A stretch of DNA of 64,000 nt from Monodelphis domestica. Its lineage: Eukaryota > Chordata > Mammalia > Didelphimorphia > Didelphidae. Location of the stretch: positions 109,973,043 to 110,037,042 of the forward strand of contig NC_077228.1 in assembly GCF_027887165.1 (NCBI RefSeq), in the 5' to 3' direction. Under the pieces are notes generated by a model. It did not search any database. It was not told where the DNA came from and saw only the letters and a list, made by a program, of their open reading frames with translations. Of the stretch, positions 1 through 59,111 are shown in pieces (the stretch's first letter is position 1; each line of letters opens with the position of its first letter). The position numbers were made by a program, and so were the translations under genes.

Positions 1-17
1 AAAAACATTGGATTTAG

Positions 18-190
18 AGGCATTGATGTGGCTCAGTGGATAGAGAGCCAGGCCTGGATATGGGAGGTTCAAATCTGGACCTAGATACTTCATAGCTGTG
101 ACCCTGGGTAAGTCGCTTACCCTTATTGCCCTTCTGCCTTAGAACTGATATTTAGTATTTATTCTAAGAGAGAAGGGTCAGTTAAAAAAA
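18..190 (+). mobile_element. tRNA-derived marsupial SINE
   Basis: Full-length copy with the A-box-like word TGGCTCAGTGG near the start, B-box-like GGTTCAAAT, CAAGTCGCTTA and an A-rich end. Moderately diverged. It abuts the L1 fragment that follows. Confidence 0.85.
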
Positions 191-194
191 ACTA

Positions 195-1592
195 TTTAAC
201 TTATTAAATATTTTTCTATGTTTCCACAATTCATTTTCCTCCCCCCCTCTTCCCTCCCCACTTTCCAGACAAGCAATTCCAATGGGTTATACAAATGTTA
301 TCACTTGATATCTATTTCTATATTGTTAATTTTTGCTATAGAGTGATTTTTAAAAGCCTAAACCCCAAATCATATACCCATATATATGTGATAAGTCATA
401 TGTTTTTCTTTTGCATTTCTACTCCCACAGTTCTTTCTCTCAATGTGGATAGCATTTCCCCCCTTAATTTCTTCAGGAGTGTCCTGGATTATTGCATTGC
501 TACTAGTAGTAAAGTTCATTACATTGGATAGTTCCACAATGTTTCAGTCTCTGTGTACAATGTTCTCCTGGTTCTGATCATTTTTCTCTGCATCAATTCC
601 TGGAGGTCGTTCCAGTTCACATGGAATTCCTCCAGTTCATTATTCCTTTTAACACAGTAGTATTACATCACCATAAGATACCACAATTTGTTCAGTCATT
701 CCCCAATTGATGGACAACCTCCCCCCATCCCAACCCCCCCACCCCCGGCCATTTTCCAATTTTTATCTCTTTGGGGTACAAACCTAGCAGTGGTGTGGCT
801 GGATCAAAGGACAGATAGTCTTTTAAGCCCCTTTGGGCATAATTCCAAATTGCCTTCCAGAATGACTGGATCAATTCACAACTCTACTAGCAATGCATTA
901 GTGTCCCAATTTTGCCACATCCTCTCCAACATTTATTATTTTTCTTTACTGTCATATTGGCCAATCTGCTAAGTTTGAGGTGGTACCTCAGAGTTGTTTT
1001 GATTTGCATTTCTCTAATTATAAGAGATTTAGAATACTTTTTCATGTAATTATTGATAGTTTTGATTTCTTCATCTGAAAACTGCCTATTCATGTCCCTT
1101 GACCATTTTTCCATTGGGGAATGGCTTGATTTCTTATACCATTGACTTAATTCCTTATAAATTTGAGAAATTAGACCTTTGTCGGAAGTTTTTGTTATGA
1201 ATTTCCCCCCCAATTTGTTGCTTCCCTTCTAATTTTGGTTGCATTAGTTTTGTTTGTACAACCCCTTTTTAATTTAATATAATCAAAATTATTCATTTTA
1301 CATTTCATAATGTTCTCTATCTCTTGCTTGGTTTTAAATTCCTTCCTTTTCCATAGATCTGACAGGTATACTATTCTATGTTTACCTAATTTGTTTGTAA
1401 TTTCCCTCTTTATATTTAAGTCATTTATCCATTTTGATTTTATCTTGGTATAGGATGTGAGATGTTGATCTAAACCTAATTTTTCCCATACTGTTTTCCA
1501 CTTTTCCCAGCAGTTTTTGTCAGATGATGGGTTCTTGTCCCCAAAACAGGGAACTTTGGACTTATCAAACACTATCTTGCCACTGTCGTTTA
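195..1592 (-). mobile_element. L1 LINE, 5'-truncated (ORF2 C-terminus and 3' UTR)
   Basis: The minus strand encodes typical L1 ORF2 C-terminal words (SFWKAIWNYAQRGLKDYL; FITKTSDKGLISQIYKEL; LANMTVKKNNKCWRGCGK) in several frames, so the ORF is broken by frameshifts. The end at 195 is the 3' UTR and matches the 3' end of the complete L1 at 47-53 kb. The 5' truncation falls near 1592. Confidence 0.9.
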
Positions 1593-1764
1593 CAGATTTT
1601 TTTTAAAGGAAAGAAAAATTAGTCTTTATCATATATGTAAACCTAAACAACACAATCTGAATTAAGACAGAAATAAAACATAATTTTAAGCTATAAAAAT
1701 ACAAAACATTTAATTATCTGCTTCATCATCTTTGCTCATTTATGCTGACTTTTTAAAAGAACAG

Positions 1765-1945
1765 AAGGAAATAAGCATTTATTAAGAATCTATGGGGGCA
1801 GAGGGTAAGGGTTTAAAGAGCCTATTATGTGTTAAAATTGTTTTATATGTGTTGGGTGGGGAGGCAACAAATAAATAACAATAAATAAATAAAAACATAT
1901 ATATATATATATATTAAAGAGCCTACTATGTGCCAGGTGGCCACA
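1765..1945 (-). repeat. L2-type 3' tail fragments
   Basis: Two short stretches read AAGCATTTATTAAG and CCTACTATGTGCCAGG, which are complements of the L2/L3 3' end. An AT microsatellite separates them. Too short for a firm subfamily. Confidence 0.4.
1893..1914. repeat. (AT)n microsatellite
   Basis: Short alternating AT run of about ten units inside A-rich DNA. Confidence 0.8.
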
Positions 1946-1994
1946 CAATGAGAAGACAACTCACTGAAAAAGATTCTGAGGTTAAAGATTAAAG

Positions 1995-2155
1995 GTAAAA
2001 GGAGAAGGAGCCAGGAGATGATGAGATGGATAGAGTGTCAAGGAAACAATGAACATGAACTTGGACAGACTTTGGGAGATAGTAAAGGAGAGAAGGGCCT
2101 GGAGTGCTGTATGGGTGGTGGGGTCAGGAAGAGCCAGACATGACTGAACTGAAAA
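1995..2155 (+). mobile_element. RTE/Bov-B-type LINE 3' end fragment
   Basis: Contains the terminal RTE words GATGAGATGGATAGAGTGTC and GAACATGAACTTGG, then a tail with GGGGTCAGGAAGAGCCAGACATG-like order. This is the tail shared with Mar-1 SINEs elsewhere in the window. Recognised from memory of marsupial RTE tails. Confidence 0.55.
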
Positions 2156-2159
2156 ATAT

Positions 2160-2400
2160 AACATGTCAGGCACTGTGCTGAACACTTTACAATTATTATC
2201 TCATTTGATCCTCACAATAACCCTGGGAGGTAGGTGCTATATTATTAATCCCATTTTAGAAATCAAGAAACTGAGGCAGAGAAAGTTTCTGTTACTGACC
2301 AAAGGTCACATAGCCGAAGTGTTTGAAGTCAGATCTGAACTAGGATCTCTTCTAACTCAAGGTCCAGGACTGTATCCACCATACAATTTAATTGCCTACA
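2160..2400 (-). mobile_element. CORE-SINE (MIR/Ther-1 type)
   Basis: Reads as the complement of a MIR-like SINE: CTCATTTGATCCTCACAA, then CCCATTTTAGA, AAACTGAGGCA, GGTCACATAGC and a closing ATCCACC. Nearly full length. Confidence 0.75.
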
Positions 2401-2486
2401 AAGAAATGAAGAACTATTAGACAAGTCGCAGGGATAATGGATTTGAATTTCATCTTATTCCCCAACCTTTCATAAAATCAGAGAGA

Positions 2487-2640
2487 GCTTAACAGGACTT
2501 CAGAGGCCATCTAGTCCAACCCCCTCATTTTACAGATGAGGAAACTGAGGCCAGGGAGGGGGAAGTGATTTTTCCAAAGTCACCCAGGTAGTTATAGGAG
2601 GTGGCTATTTGTCCCACTATAATACACTATGCTGCTACCC
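2487..2640 (-). repeat. ancient MIR-like repeat
   Basis: CATCTAGTCCAACCCCCTCA followed by ATTTTACAGATGAGGAAACT and a CAGGTAG end is an old mammalian interspersed repeat. The second half is MIR-like; the family of the first half is unsure. Confidence 0.5.
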
Positions 2641-3364
2641 AAAAAAAAAATATGGTGAGGAGGAGGAGGAAGAAAGGACAATAGGAGCCCAATTAATCAA
2701 GTATTAGTTGTATTACTGGCCCAGTTCACAAATTATTAAACAGAGTCCGAGCTCATAACTTGAGGTATCGTTGGGATTCACTGACCTTTCTCTTCTGTGG
2801 GTTTAATCATTTCAGATTCTTCAACTTTCCCTTATTTGGTCCTTACTCATTCTCAGTGGAGTCACAGAGGCAACCTTCCTGAACCTTCCTTTACCCAAAA
2901 CCCAAATGTGTCCTGAAGAACTCAGAAGACTTGGCATTGTACTTTACTTTGACAGGTCAAGCCTCCCTTGAAGCTTCTGGGCCTTTGAGGCAAGGAAGAA
3001 CAATTTTTCCTTTATAGCCTCGAAGGCAATCAGGTCAAGGAATCTTGCTTCTAAAGGCCTTGTTAAACAAAAAAGATTATGGACTAAATGCTGGTTCCAG
3101 GCCAGTGATCTCAGGGTCATAAAGTTGCTTAATCAGTTGACTTGGTATGTGAACAAAATGTACCATTGCTTCAGTTTCTGGAATTTGATCTCCAAGGGAC
3201 CCACGCTCTGAACCAGCACTGAGTATGTCGGCAAAGACGGCTAATTGGGCATCTTTGTTCTCCTCTGGCTTGTCTACTATATCCTAGGAGACAGTTCCTG
3301 GGCCAACCTAAAAGACAGACTAGAAGGATCCACTTACTTTCAACAACCAATAAAGTCAAAACCA
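2641..3364. other. no recognisable feature
   Basis: Downstream flank of the minus-strand gene. Apart from a short A run and a GGA-rich patch near 2660, I see no repeat or coding signal. Confidence 0.5.
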
Positions 3365-3560
3365 CAATTCAATTTAATAAACATTTATTAAATGTCTACT
3401 GTGTACAAAGGATTACACTTCAGCAGACCCAAAGGTAAAATGTGACAGCATCCCTGTTCTCAAGGGGCTCACAATGAATTAAACAATTATGACACGTACA
3501 TAGGATGGTACAAGATTGAATGTGATATGGGCAAAAGGGAGGTCTAAACAAAGTATTCCA
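3365..3560 (-). repeat. L2/L3-type LINE 3' end
   Basis: Begins AATAAACATTTATTAAATGT, then CTACTGTGTAC, then CTCAAGGGGCTCACAAT. This is the complement of the conserved LINE tail that also ends the L2 copies at 15.1 and 57.6 kb. Diverged beyond the first 130 bases. Confidence 0.55.
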
Positions 3561-4049
3561 AGAAAATTCATGTAGTGATCACATGGGGGATGAAGGGGTG
3601 AGAAACATCAAAAACAAAGACAGAAAGAGTTATTAGGAGTAATTGAGTCAACCAACTAAAATAAATTATTTTATTATGATGCTGAATTATTTTCAAACTT
3701 CACCATATTAAAGTTAGTTATTTAATATTGTTCTTAGCCTTCAAAGTATATTATTTAGGGGGAAGGAAGTCCTCAACATAACTACTTTTATTTATAGTAG
3801 TAACACATCTATCTGGAGATATGCAGAAGCCTCAAATCCAGAAAATATCAGAGAATCTAAAGATTGAAAAACAAAAATAAAACACTGAGCAGAAGAATTC
3901 ACAAAAAGTCCATATGTTTTAGGAGATCCTTTCAAGCTCTCACTCAGAAGTTTATTCTGATATTTTAGATATAACATTAACAGACTTGCCACCTAATTTG
4001 TGACCAGTAGATTATAGGCAGCAAGGCAAAATGGGAGGTGGTTCTAAGA

Positions 4050-4260
4050 CACTGATGGTGAACCTTTTGGGGAATGCTCAAACTTTAACCCTCATGCCCT
4101 ATGTGAGCCCCAGACCCAACCCTAGACCAGGGAGGGAGGAAGCTCTCCCATTGGGCTGCTGGGCAGAGGGGTGGTTGAGTGAGAAATGTCCTCAGGCACA
4201 CATGGAGAGGGGTAAGGGAGCAGCCCTTTCCAGCATGCATGCCATAGGTTTGCCATCATG
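4050..4260 (+). mobile_element. hAT-type MITE, complete (copy 1)
   Basis: Starts CACTGATGGTGAACCTTTT and ends ATAGGTTTGCCATCATG, imperfect inverted ends. It is flanked by the direct repeat GTTCTAAGA (4041-4049 and 4261-4269), consistent with the 8-bp duplication of hAT transposons. The interior is GC-rich and shared with copies at 24998 and 63640. No transposase; the frame across it is fortuitous. Confidence 0.8.
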
Positions 4261-5044
4261 GTTCTAAGAAGTGACAGCTAACCCACATTAGTCTGGGGCC
4301 ATTGAGTGTGGGGGTGAATGACTCTATACAATTCCAAAGGTCCTCTAGGCTATGCTATAAAAACCAGTTACAATGCACTGTAACAACCAATGTCTATAAT
4401 TATGATCCCAAGTCATCAAAAATAAAGCATATTCAGTATATTCTATTTCATACAAAAGGGAAATGTTTTAAAATAATTAAGATATTATAAAAATATTTCC
4501 AGAAATGTTGAAACCAAAAAGGGGGATAAAAAGATATTTTGGCTTTTGTAGAGCAAAGTTCATTCTCTGACTAGGCTAGATGAATGCAATGCTACTGTAA
4601 ATGGACAAAACACACCAAATAAAGGATCTTATGGTTGTGGAATTGTGGAATAAATAAAACAATGAATATATATTCTAACAACATTCATGTTACAGAAGCA
4701 CTTTGCTGAAGTTGCAAATCTGTTGATCAAAAGAAATATCGGCTCATTTCCATGTTGGGAGAATGTATCACATCAAAATAACTTTTATAATGGATTCATA
4801 TAAGCAGGAGACATCTGTGTTGTCACTTCGACTTAATTGCAAAAAGCTGAGCTTACCTTGACGCCTAAATTTTAGCATCTATATAGCTGTTGTTGCTATG
4901 AGGAAGTTAAATCACTTTATGGTGGGATACCATTTACCTGGATGTATTCATAATTATACATGTCAAAATCCAGGAAAAATAAATGGTATTATTTGAATTA
5001 TGGGCAAGGCATTTGTTCAAAGTGTAATTGCAAATGTCCAAAGG
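4261..5044. other. no recognisable feature
   Basis: AT-rich flanking DNA with no repeat that I can name and no coding signal. Confidence 0.4.
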
Positions 5045-5310
5045 AAGGTAATAATAACTCACATTTATATACTGCTATAAGGTGAATGAGGCCCTATTCT
5101 CACAAGCTATTAAAGAGTAGCACAAATATTATTTGCCCCGTTTTGCAAATGAGGGAACAGAGGTTTGGAAAAGTTGTGAGTTGCCGGAGTTACACAATAA
5201 ATGTGCAAAAAATAATCATAATTAATAAAAAACATTGGAATGCGATTTTGAACACAGGGCTTCTGACTTCAAGTCCAGTACTTTTAGTATGATGCCATGC
5301 TGTTTTTAAA
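5045..5310 (-). mobile_element. CORE-SINE (MIR/Ther-1 type)
   Basis: TAATAATAACTCACATTTAT start, CCCCGTTTTGCAAATGAGG and GGGCTTCTGACTTCAAGTCC are the complement of a diverged MIR-type SINE. A ~30-bp A-rich insertion lies near 5205-5240. Confidence 0.65.
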
Positions 5311-5489
5311 ATAGGAATCAAAACATAAGGATTTACAAAGTGTGCCCCATCTTAGATTCTCTTGACTAAGTCCCTAGCAGCAAAGATAAGTTAATTTTAT
5401 TATAAGTAATTTAGGGAATTAAAACTTTCAAGGGGAAAGTGAGTTTTCAGTTTGATACTTTTCTCAACTTTCTGACTGATTTTGCCAGG

Positions 5490-5727
5490 GGTGTTTGCCG
5501 GTGTGGCTTAAGGAATAGAACACCAGGCACGGAGTTAGAAGATCTGAGTTGGACTTCCACTGTATTATTAGGTGGATGATCATGGGCAAAGTCTGTTCCC
5601 TCAGTTTATTCATCTGTAAAAATGAGAGAATAATACTTGTACTATACCTCCCTTATTGGGTGGTTGTGAGGAAAACACTTTGCAAAACTGAAAGTGCTTT
5701 ATAAGTATGAGGTATTATTATCCCCTT
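5490..5727 (+). mobile_element. CORE-SINE (MIR/Ther-1 type)
   Basis: GGAATAGAACACCAGGCACG, TCAGTTTATTCATCTGTAAA and CTTTATAAGTATGAGGTATT in order give a nearly full sense copy. Confidence 0.75.
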
Positions 5728-5834
5728 GCATTATCCCCTTGTATTCACAGAGGCAATATGACATGCAAACTGTTCCTGAGGGAATGACAGATTAGTGAAC
5801 AAAACCAGCAGACAATTGCTTAGATTTCTATATA

Positions 5835-6200
5835 ATAGAATTTTAGAGCTAATAGGGACCTAAGAAGTCATCAAATAATTTTATTATATTTTTTAAAAGT
5901 CAACTTCTACTTTAGTGTCAGTTCTAAGACAGAAGAGAAGCAAGGGCTAGGTAATTGGGATTAAGTGACTTGCCCAAGGCCATACAATTGGGCAGTATCT
6001 GAAGCCTGATTTGAACCCAGGTTCTTCTAACTCCAGGCCTAGTGCTTTATCCACTGTGCTACCTAGCTGCCTCCAAATCATCTTACATAAGAGGAAATGG
6101 AGGCTCAGATTGCTTAGAAGCCTTGCTTAATGTTATATAGATCCTTAGATATAGAGCCCAGTTCTCTTAATTTCTACCTCAGACCAATACTTTTTTCCAT
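5835..6200 (-). repeat. ancient MIR-like repeat split by a SINE
   Basis: The left part (5835-5888, TTTTAGAGCTAATAGGGACC) and right part (6076-6200, ACATAAGAGGAAATGGAGGC) are pieces of the repeat family seen at 2487. The SINE at 5889-6075 lies between them. Confidence 0.5.
5889..6075 (-). mobile_element. tRNA-derived marsupial SINE
   Basis: Complement orientation: T-rich start, GGCTAGGTAATTGGGATTAA, GATTTGAACCCAGG, and GTGCTACCTAGCTGCC at the 5' end. Confidence 0.85.
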
Positions 6201-6357
6201 CATGTCTCAATGTCCCTCAGTAATTGCCTATGTAGCCATAAGGTTTAATCCTTATAGAGTCAGTAGAAATGTTAGTCCTTCTGATAGTATAAGTAAAATC
6301 ATTTCCTTTCAGTGGCAAAGCTTTCCTTACTTAATAAAATTCCTGTCTTTTTGAGAA

Positions 6358-6525
6358 GCAGCCTGCTGTAGGAGATAGCATGTTACACTTGAAGTCTGAA
6401 AGACCTTTTGGAGCCTCAGTTTCTTTAGCTTAAAAAAGTGGGGAAATACTCATAGTATATATCTTGTGGAGCAGTTATGAGGTCCAACTGCGATTATATA
6501 TGTAAAATCCAGGCTTTCAATAGTA
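6358..6525 (+). mobile_element. CORE-SINE fragment
   Basis: AGCAGCCTGCTGTAGGAGAT head, GAAGTCTGAAAGACC, GCCTCAGTTTCTTTAG and a CAGTTATGAGG tail. An internal segment is missing. Confidence 0.6.
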
Positions 6526-6529
6526 ATAT

Positions 6530-7690
6530 GACAAAATGCTTCAAAAAGTGATAGAGAAAGGCAAATTAAAGCAACCCTGGGATTCTACCTCATGGATTCT
6601 CAAAGTTAACTAAAAAGGAAATTGACAAATATCAAAGGGAGTGTATTGGGGCTGGGGGAAACAGGAATATTAATCCATTGTTGGTGGAGCTATCAATTAG
6701 TTCAGCCATTCTGGAAAGTAATTTGGAACTATGCCCCTGAAGTTATTCATCTGTGCATACCTTCTGACCCAGAGCTACCAGTTCTATATATCAAAGAGAT
6801 TAAGAAAGAGGTAAAGGATTCATATGTATAAAAATATTTATTGTAGCTCTTTTTGTGTTGGTCAAATATTGGAAAGTAAGGCAGCACATACATATTAATG
6901 GCTTAGCAAATTATGGCATATGAATGTAGTGAAATGATGTGCTATAAGAAATGAAGAAAAAGATTTTTAAAATAGAAAAGATAAAAATGAAGAAAATTCA
7001 ATAAATAATTTCTAAAGAGCTAAGAACTTTGATCTACACAGTGACCATCCATCATGAGTCTTTCATGATGAAACATATTAATCACCTCCTGAAACAGAGG
7101 TGGTAGACTAATATGCAGACTAAGACATTCGTTTTTGGATTCGGACAACGTAGAAATTTGTCTTGCTTGACATTATTATAAGGATTTTCTTTTTCCCTTT
7201 CTTTTTTTATCCCCTTGCCCCAAGAATGGAGAGTAAAGGGTAGTAGGAGGGGGAAATGCTTGATAACACTTTTTTAAAAAATGTATTTTTCTCTCTTCCA
7301 TCTCCCCTGAACTGTAAAAAATAAAGATAAAACTCTTGCAACAAATTTGTATATATTATGCAAAAGAAATCCAAGAAGACTTGTATGAATTGATGCAAAG
7401 TGAAGTGAGAAGAATCAGAACAATTTATACAATATCAACATTGTACAGACAAATAACAGTGAAAGACTTAAGTACTCTGATCAGTGCAGACTAGCCACAG
7501 GAAACATGCAGAACCAGAGAGGATGGATTCAGGATATAGACTGAGATATATTTTCTTAGACATGGCCAACCTGAGCATTTGCTTTGCTTGACTATACATA
7601 TATTACAATGGTGGCATTTTTAAATTTATTGTTGTTTTGTGGAAGGAGATAGGAGAGAAAATTGATTCTTGTTAATTAAAAAACTAATTT
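6530..7690 (+). mobile_element. L1 LINE 3' end, rearranged
   Basis: 6600-6830 reads as diverged L1 ORF2 C-terminus (FWKVIWNYAPEVIHLCIP). 6965-7210 resembles an L1 3' UTR (GTGACCATCCATCATGAG, CTTGCTTGACATT). 7360-7690 repeats ORF2-end and 3' UTR features (GAATTGATGCAAAGTGAAGT, TTGCTTTGCTTGACTATACA). Two overlapping older L1 3' ends or an internal duplication would explain this. Confidence 0.65.
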
Positions 7691-7721
7691 TAAAAGATAG
7701 TATATGTAAAACTTTGCAGTT

Positions 7722-7900
7722 AGCTACTTGGCACGGTGGAGAGAGTGCCAGCCCTGGAGTCAGAAAGACTCATCTTCCTGAATTCAAATCTAAGCTCAGA
7801 AACTTCCTAGCTGTGTGCCCTGGGTAAGTCACTTAACCTCCCTTTGCTTTGATCCACTGGAGAAAGAAATGGCAAACTACTCTAGTATTTTGGGCAGATA
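7722..7900 (+). mobile_element. Mar-1-type CORE-SINE with RTE-like tail
   Basis: GGAGAGAGTGCCAGCCCTGG, TCAAATCTAAGCTCAG, then GAAAGAAATGGCAAACTACTC, the Bov-B/RTE-like tail. It faces an opposite copy at 7924. Confidence 0.7.
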
Positions 7901-7923
7901 GCTGGCACAGTAGATAGAATTTT

Positions 7924-8154
7924 GTTGTTGTTCAGTCATGTCTGATTCTGGGACCCTACTGGGGTTTCCTTGGTGTAGATAGTAGAGTGGTTTGTCATTT
8001 TCTTTTCTAGTTCATTTTGTAGAGGAAATTGAGGCAAACAGGGTTAAGTGACTTGCCCTGGTCACACAGCTAGGAAGTGTCTGAGGCCACATTTGAATGA
8101 AGGAAGATGAGTCTCACTGACTCCAGACCTGGTACTCTAGCCACCTAGCTGCCC
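7924..8154 (-). mobile_element. Mar-1-type CORE-SINE, inverted relative to its neighbour
   Basis: Starts GTTGTTGTTCAGTCATGTC and TGGGGTTTCCTTGG (complement of the RTE-like tail), then GAGGCAAACAGGGTTAAGTG, and ends CTAGCCACCTAGCTGCC. Confidence 0.8.
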
Positions 8155-8736
8155 TTTGACCATTATTCTTAGTGCTGTGACCTTGAGCAGTTTACACATA
8201 TTTACAGATGATCCTCAACTCTGGAATGAGGAAGATTTTACAATAGTATTCTTTGGAACTTCGCCAAAAATGTTATTCTCTAGTTGCCTAGGAATATAGT
8301 AATGTCCTCAGGCTACTTCTGCACTGTAACTAGAATAGTACCTTTCTAATTCCTCAGAGAAGGTTGCATTAGTCAAGAGCTGTGTTTAGGTGACTGCCCA
8401 CACAAAGCAACTGCCTACACAATGGAACTATCATTTTTCTGTGAATGAGGGTGTACAATGGTAGAAAATTCATCCTTTCACTATTGAGTTTACCTATTGC
8501 AACACCTACATATTTTTTCTCCCTCTTCATTTACCTGTTTTGCTAAAAATGAGCCAGCACGAAATGAACTCTGAAGAAAGACAAAGCTGAAGGATGACTC
8601 TTCCCCTTCTTCATAGGTTGTAGGTTCATTCCATTCTAAGCAAGGTCAGCCCAGAATCAGATCAGTTAGTAGGCTCATGATCTTGTTTCCCACTATCCAA
8701 TGTCTTTGGGGAATTTTCTCCTTAAACTCTGCCTCT
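8155..8736. other. no recognisable feature
   Basis: Mixed-composition DNA downstream of the gene; no repeat or coding signal I can support. Confidence 0.4.
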
Positions 8737-8918
8737 GGGGAGTAGGTAGCTCAGTGGATGGAGAGCCAGGCTTAGAGATGGGTCATCCTAGGTTCAAACT
8801 GGCCTTAGATACTTCCTGTTCAAGTCACTTAACCTCCACTGCCTAGCCCTTACCACTCTTCTGCCTTGGAATCATAGCATCGATTCTAAGGCAGAAGGCA
8901 AGGGTTTTTTAAAAAAAT
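8737..8918 (+). mobile_element. tRNA-derived marsupial SINE
   Basis: GTAGGTAGCTCAGTGGATGG to GGCAGAAGGCAAGGGTTTTT, with a small deletion before the CAAGTCACTTAACC word. Confidence 0.85.
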
Positions 8919-9259
8919 CTGTCTCTGGACAGATTAAGTGTTTTCTTAGAGTCAGAAATAAATTCTTGTTTCCAGAAAGAGTAATTTTAACTTTTCCTTA
9001 AGGTCAATCTCAAGAGATTTCTCTACAAGCCTCCCCCCTCCACTTAAATAAAGCCCACACATCAATAGACTTTAGTTCTTTTGTTTGCATAACTCCTGCT
9101 ATGAACTCTAATAAATATAGTTTATTACTTCTTCATTTATCATTAGTATTAAAGCAAGGGAAATAGTTTAATACTTAACCAATTATGTGATAATATATAG
9201 TTTTTCTTTGAATTCAGAAAAACAGGAAACATTTCAAATTTCACATTTTCTTCTGTCTA

Positions 9260-9450
9260 GGGGCAGGTAGGTAGCACAGTGAGTGGATAGAGCTCTGGGC
9301 CTGGAGTTCTGACAACCTGGGTTCAACTCTTCCTAGTTGTGTGATCTTGGGCAAGTCACTTAAAGTAGATTGCCTAGCCCTTGCTGCGCTTCTGTCTTAG
9401 GATTCATACTAAGACGGAAGGCAAGGGTTAAATTTTTTTTTCTTTTTCTT
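9260..9450 (+). mobile_element. tRNA-derived marsupial SINE
   Basis: GGGCAGGTAGGTAGCACAGT start and GACGGAAGGCAAGGGTTAAA end, followed by a T-rich stretch. Confidence 0.85.
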
Positions 9451-9570
9451 TAATCTATCAACCAGAAGGTAGGCTTTGCAAAGATTAAACATTATACACA
9501 ACAAAGTGATGTTGTTCATATCTCCATATACAAAGCACAGTGAAACACAATGCACTAAAGTAACAGGACA

Positions 9571-9751
9571 GCTTTTTTTTTTTTTGATACTTAGTATGAG
9601 TTTGAAGGCAGAAAATCAGTAAAGGCTAGTCAATCTGGGTTAAGTGATTTTCCTAGGGTCACATAGCTAGGAAGTATCTGGGGCCATATTTGAACCCAGG
9701 ACCTCCTGGAGACAAGAGGCACTCTATCCACTGTGCAGCCTAGCTGTCCCT
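9571..9751 (-). mobile_element. tRNA-derived marsupial SINE
   Basis: A run of 13 T (the A-tail) leads into the complement of the SINE and ends at GTGCAGCCTAGCTGTCCC. Confidence 0.85.
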
Positions 9752-9824
9752 ATAGGATAGGTTCTAACTGGATTATTTGGTTAGTACAACATTTAAATAT
9801 TTGATAATCATCTAGAGAATTTAC

Positions 9825-9878
9825 ATACACACATATATATGCATATGTATATTTATATATATATATATGTATATATTT
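9825..9878. repeat. AT-rich dinucleotide repeat
   Basis: Interrupted TA/TG run about 50 bases long. Confidence 0.8.
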
Positions 9879-10144
9879 ACAAGGTCAATACTGCTCACAT
9901 ACCTCAAAACTGCTAAGCATAAACACTTATACAAATTTAATTCAGAAACCCATAAATAACAGTTTGTTCATTTTAGGAATATTTTGGAGGAAGAGACAAG
10001 ATTCTGGGGATTAGTCTTGTCATATCAATGTCTTTTCATGCCATAAAAGTGCCACATTGTAAGAAGAAACTAGCAAGGCTAAAGATATTGGTCATATCTC
10101 TCTAAGGATGCTTTGTGATTACTGTTGCCATGACCAGCTCAAAG

Positions 10145-10150
10145 TTTATT
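10145..10150 (-). promoter_or_regulatory. candidate polyadenylation signal AATAAA of the LEMD1-like gene
   Basis: First canonical AATAAA I find on the minus strand after the stop codon, implying a 3' UTR of about 500 nt (10650-~10125). A T-rich or GT-rich downstream element is not obvious, so a more distal site is possible. Confidence 0.3.
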
Positions 10151-10650
10151 ATTGTTAGTTATCAAATGATTAAGAATTCCACAATTCTAACTGTGAATAA
10201 CTCTTAACAAAAGTATGTTGTTTGACCAGATCATTTGAGGAATAAAGGAAATATGTATGGCTTAATCCCATGCTTATATAAGTCTGCCCAAATTCAAAAG
10301 CATATTAAGTGGATGCTACAGTTAATACAGAAAGATTTTTTAATTATGTTCTCCATCTTGAAAAGGTTACTGTGTTCCACTTGCTTTCTTGTGTTCTGAC
10401 ACATTGGCATATGGATGAATGACCCAGCAGTGTATTTTTTCTTTTCTTTCTTTTCTTTTCCTTTTTTTAAATGCAGTATACTTTCAAATGAAGAGCACAT
10501 CCTCACCGGATTTGGCATTTTACTTGAGCATTCTAATTCTGAAGTTGTGAGTTCATTTACTGAAGGAAGAGAGAATAGAACTTCCTCAGGCAGGAGCTTA
10601 TCATTTCTGTTGTCTTCATGCTAGTCTTAATGTATATAACTAGACTGTTA

Positions 10651-57950
<47,300 letters not shown>

Positions 57951-57956
57951 TGTGAC

Positions 57957-59081
57957 CTTTGAAATAATAAAACATTCAATTAATTAAGAAAGTCTTAGAA
58001 AATTTATACCAAAATTTTATCAGCCCACAAGAATGTTAGTCTGTCTATCCATCTAGCCAGAGTATAGGCAGTTAATGAAATGGCCATTTTTTTTTCTGTT
58101 ACTGTAAAAAAAAATATTGACCATGAGGGAGTGGCCAATGATTATTTACAAAGATACTCTAAAATCACCTCATTTTTGCTCCCTCTTTTACAAAGTCTTT
58201 CAGCTGCCAATGACATAGAACTTTAAGTGACACTCCTCCAACTATTAGATTGTTCAATTACATCTAACTTTTCCTAACAAATTAGAATGAGAAAAATATT
58301 CCATAAGAAATTATCTAAATTACTAACAGCTTAATATTTCCATAACTATCTACCGACCTCTAGTAAGATTCAAGCTTTGAAAGAGAGATAAGAAACTAAT
58401 TAAATATGAATGAAGAGATTTGTTAGTTGAATGAAAGTTATTTATTCCTGTCCTTTTAAAGAAAGTATAAAGCAGTTAAGTTATTCTGAACAGTAGTGTT
58501 TTTCACACTTGTAATTTACCTCAGAATATAATGAGATGGTAGTTTCTAATTAACTGTTAGCAGACTTTGTAAGTGCTGAATTGGCATTTGAATGAAGTTG
58601 GCTATTCATTCTCTGGCACAGAAAATGATTTATATAGATTTACACAAGTCATGATTCAATGTTCCAAGCTCCTCAGCCTCAGGTTCAATCAGTTTTATTC
58701 AGATAATCCCATCATTGGAGTATCTAAAAATCTGCTTATTTAATAAAAAAAATCTGAAAAAAAAGTAAGACTCATTAGTAATGCCTTTTTTTTTAAAAAA
58801 GAAAATTCACCTTAAATTTATGGTATGCATCCATTAACTTTTAAAAATCAAACTATAAAGCATTTTAACATTGCAGTGAAAATCACTGCAAGACAATTAC
58901 ACACTATGAGAGAATCTAAACCTATCTTATTTGCCTTCATAAATAATAAATCATTGTCCAATTAGGGGGAACACTGAACACTAAAAAGAATAAAAAAGCT
59001 TAGGAGCTCTTTTGCAGAATAAGCCAGTAGGAACAAGTTTATCACTTCTCTTTTCTGAAGTTGGGTTTAAAAAAAAACTCA
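57957..59081. other. 5' flank or first intron of the LEMD1-like gene
   Basis: About 1.1 kb of AT-rich DNA with no recognisable repeat. No CpG-rich promoter is seen, so the transcription start is probably further right, possibly beyond the window. Confidence 0.45.
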
Positions 59082-59110
59082 CTTCATTATTATTATTATT
59101 ATTATTATTA
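59082..59110. repeat. (ATT)n microsatellite
   Basis: About nine TTA units. Confidence 0.9.
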
Positions 59111-59111
59111 A

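Noticed and set aside
4031-4267. 78-codon frame, and a similar one at 63642-63860
   Set aside because: Both run through hAT MITEs with flanking duplications; the shared peptide reflects the shared transposon.
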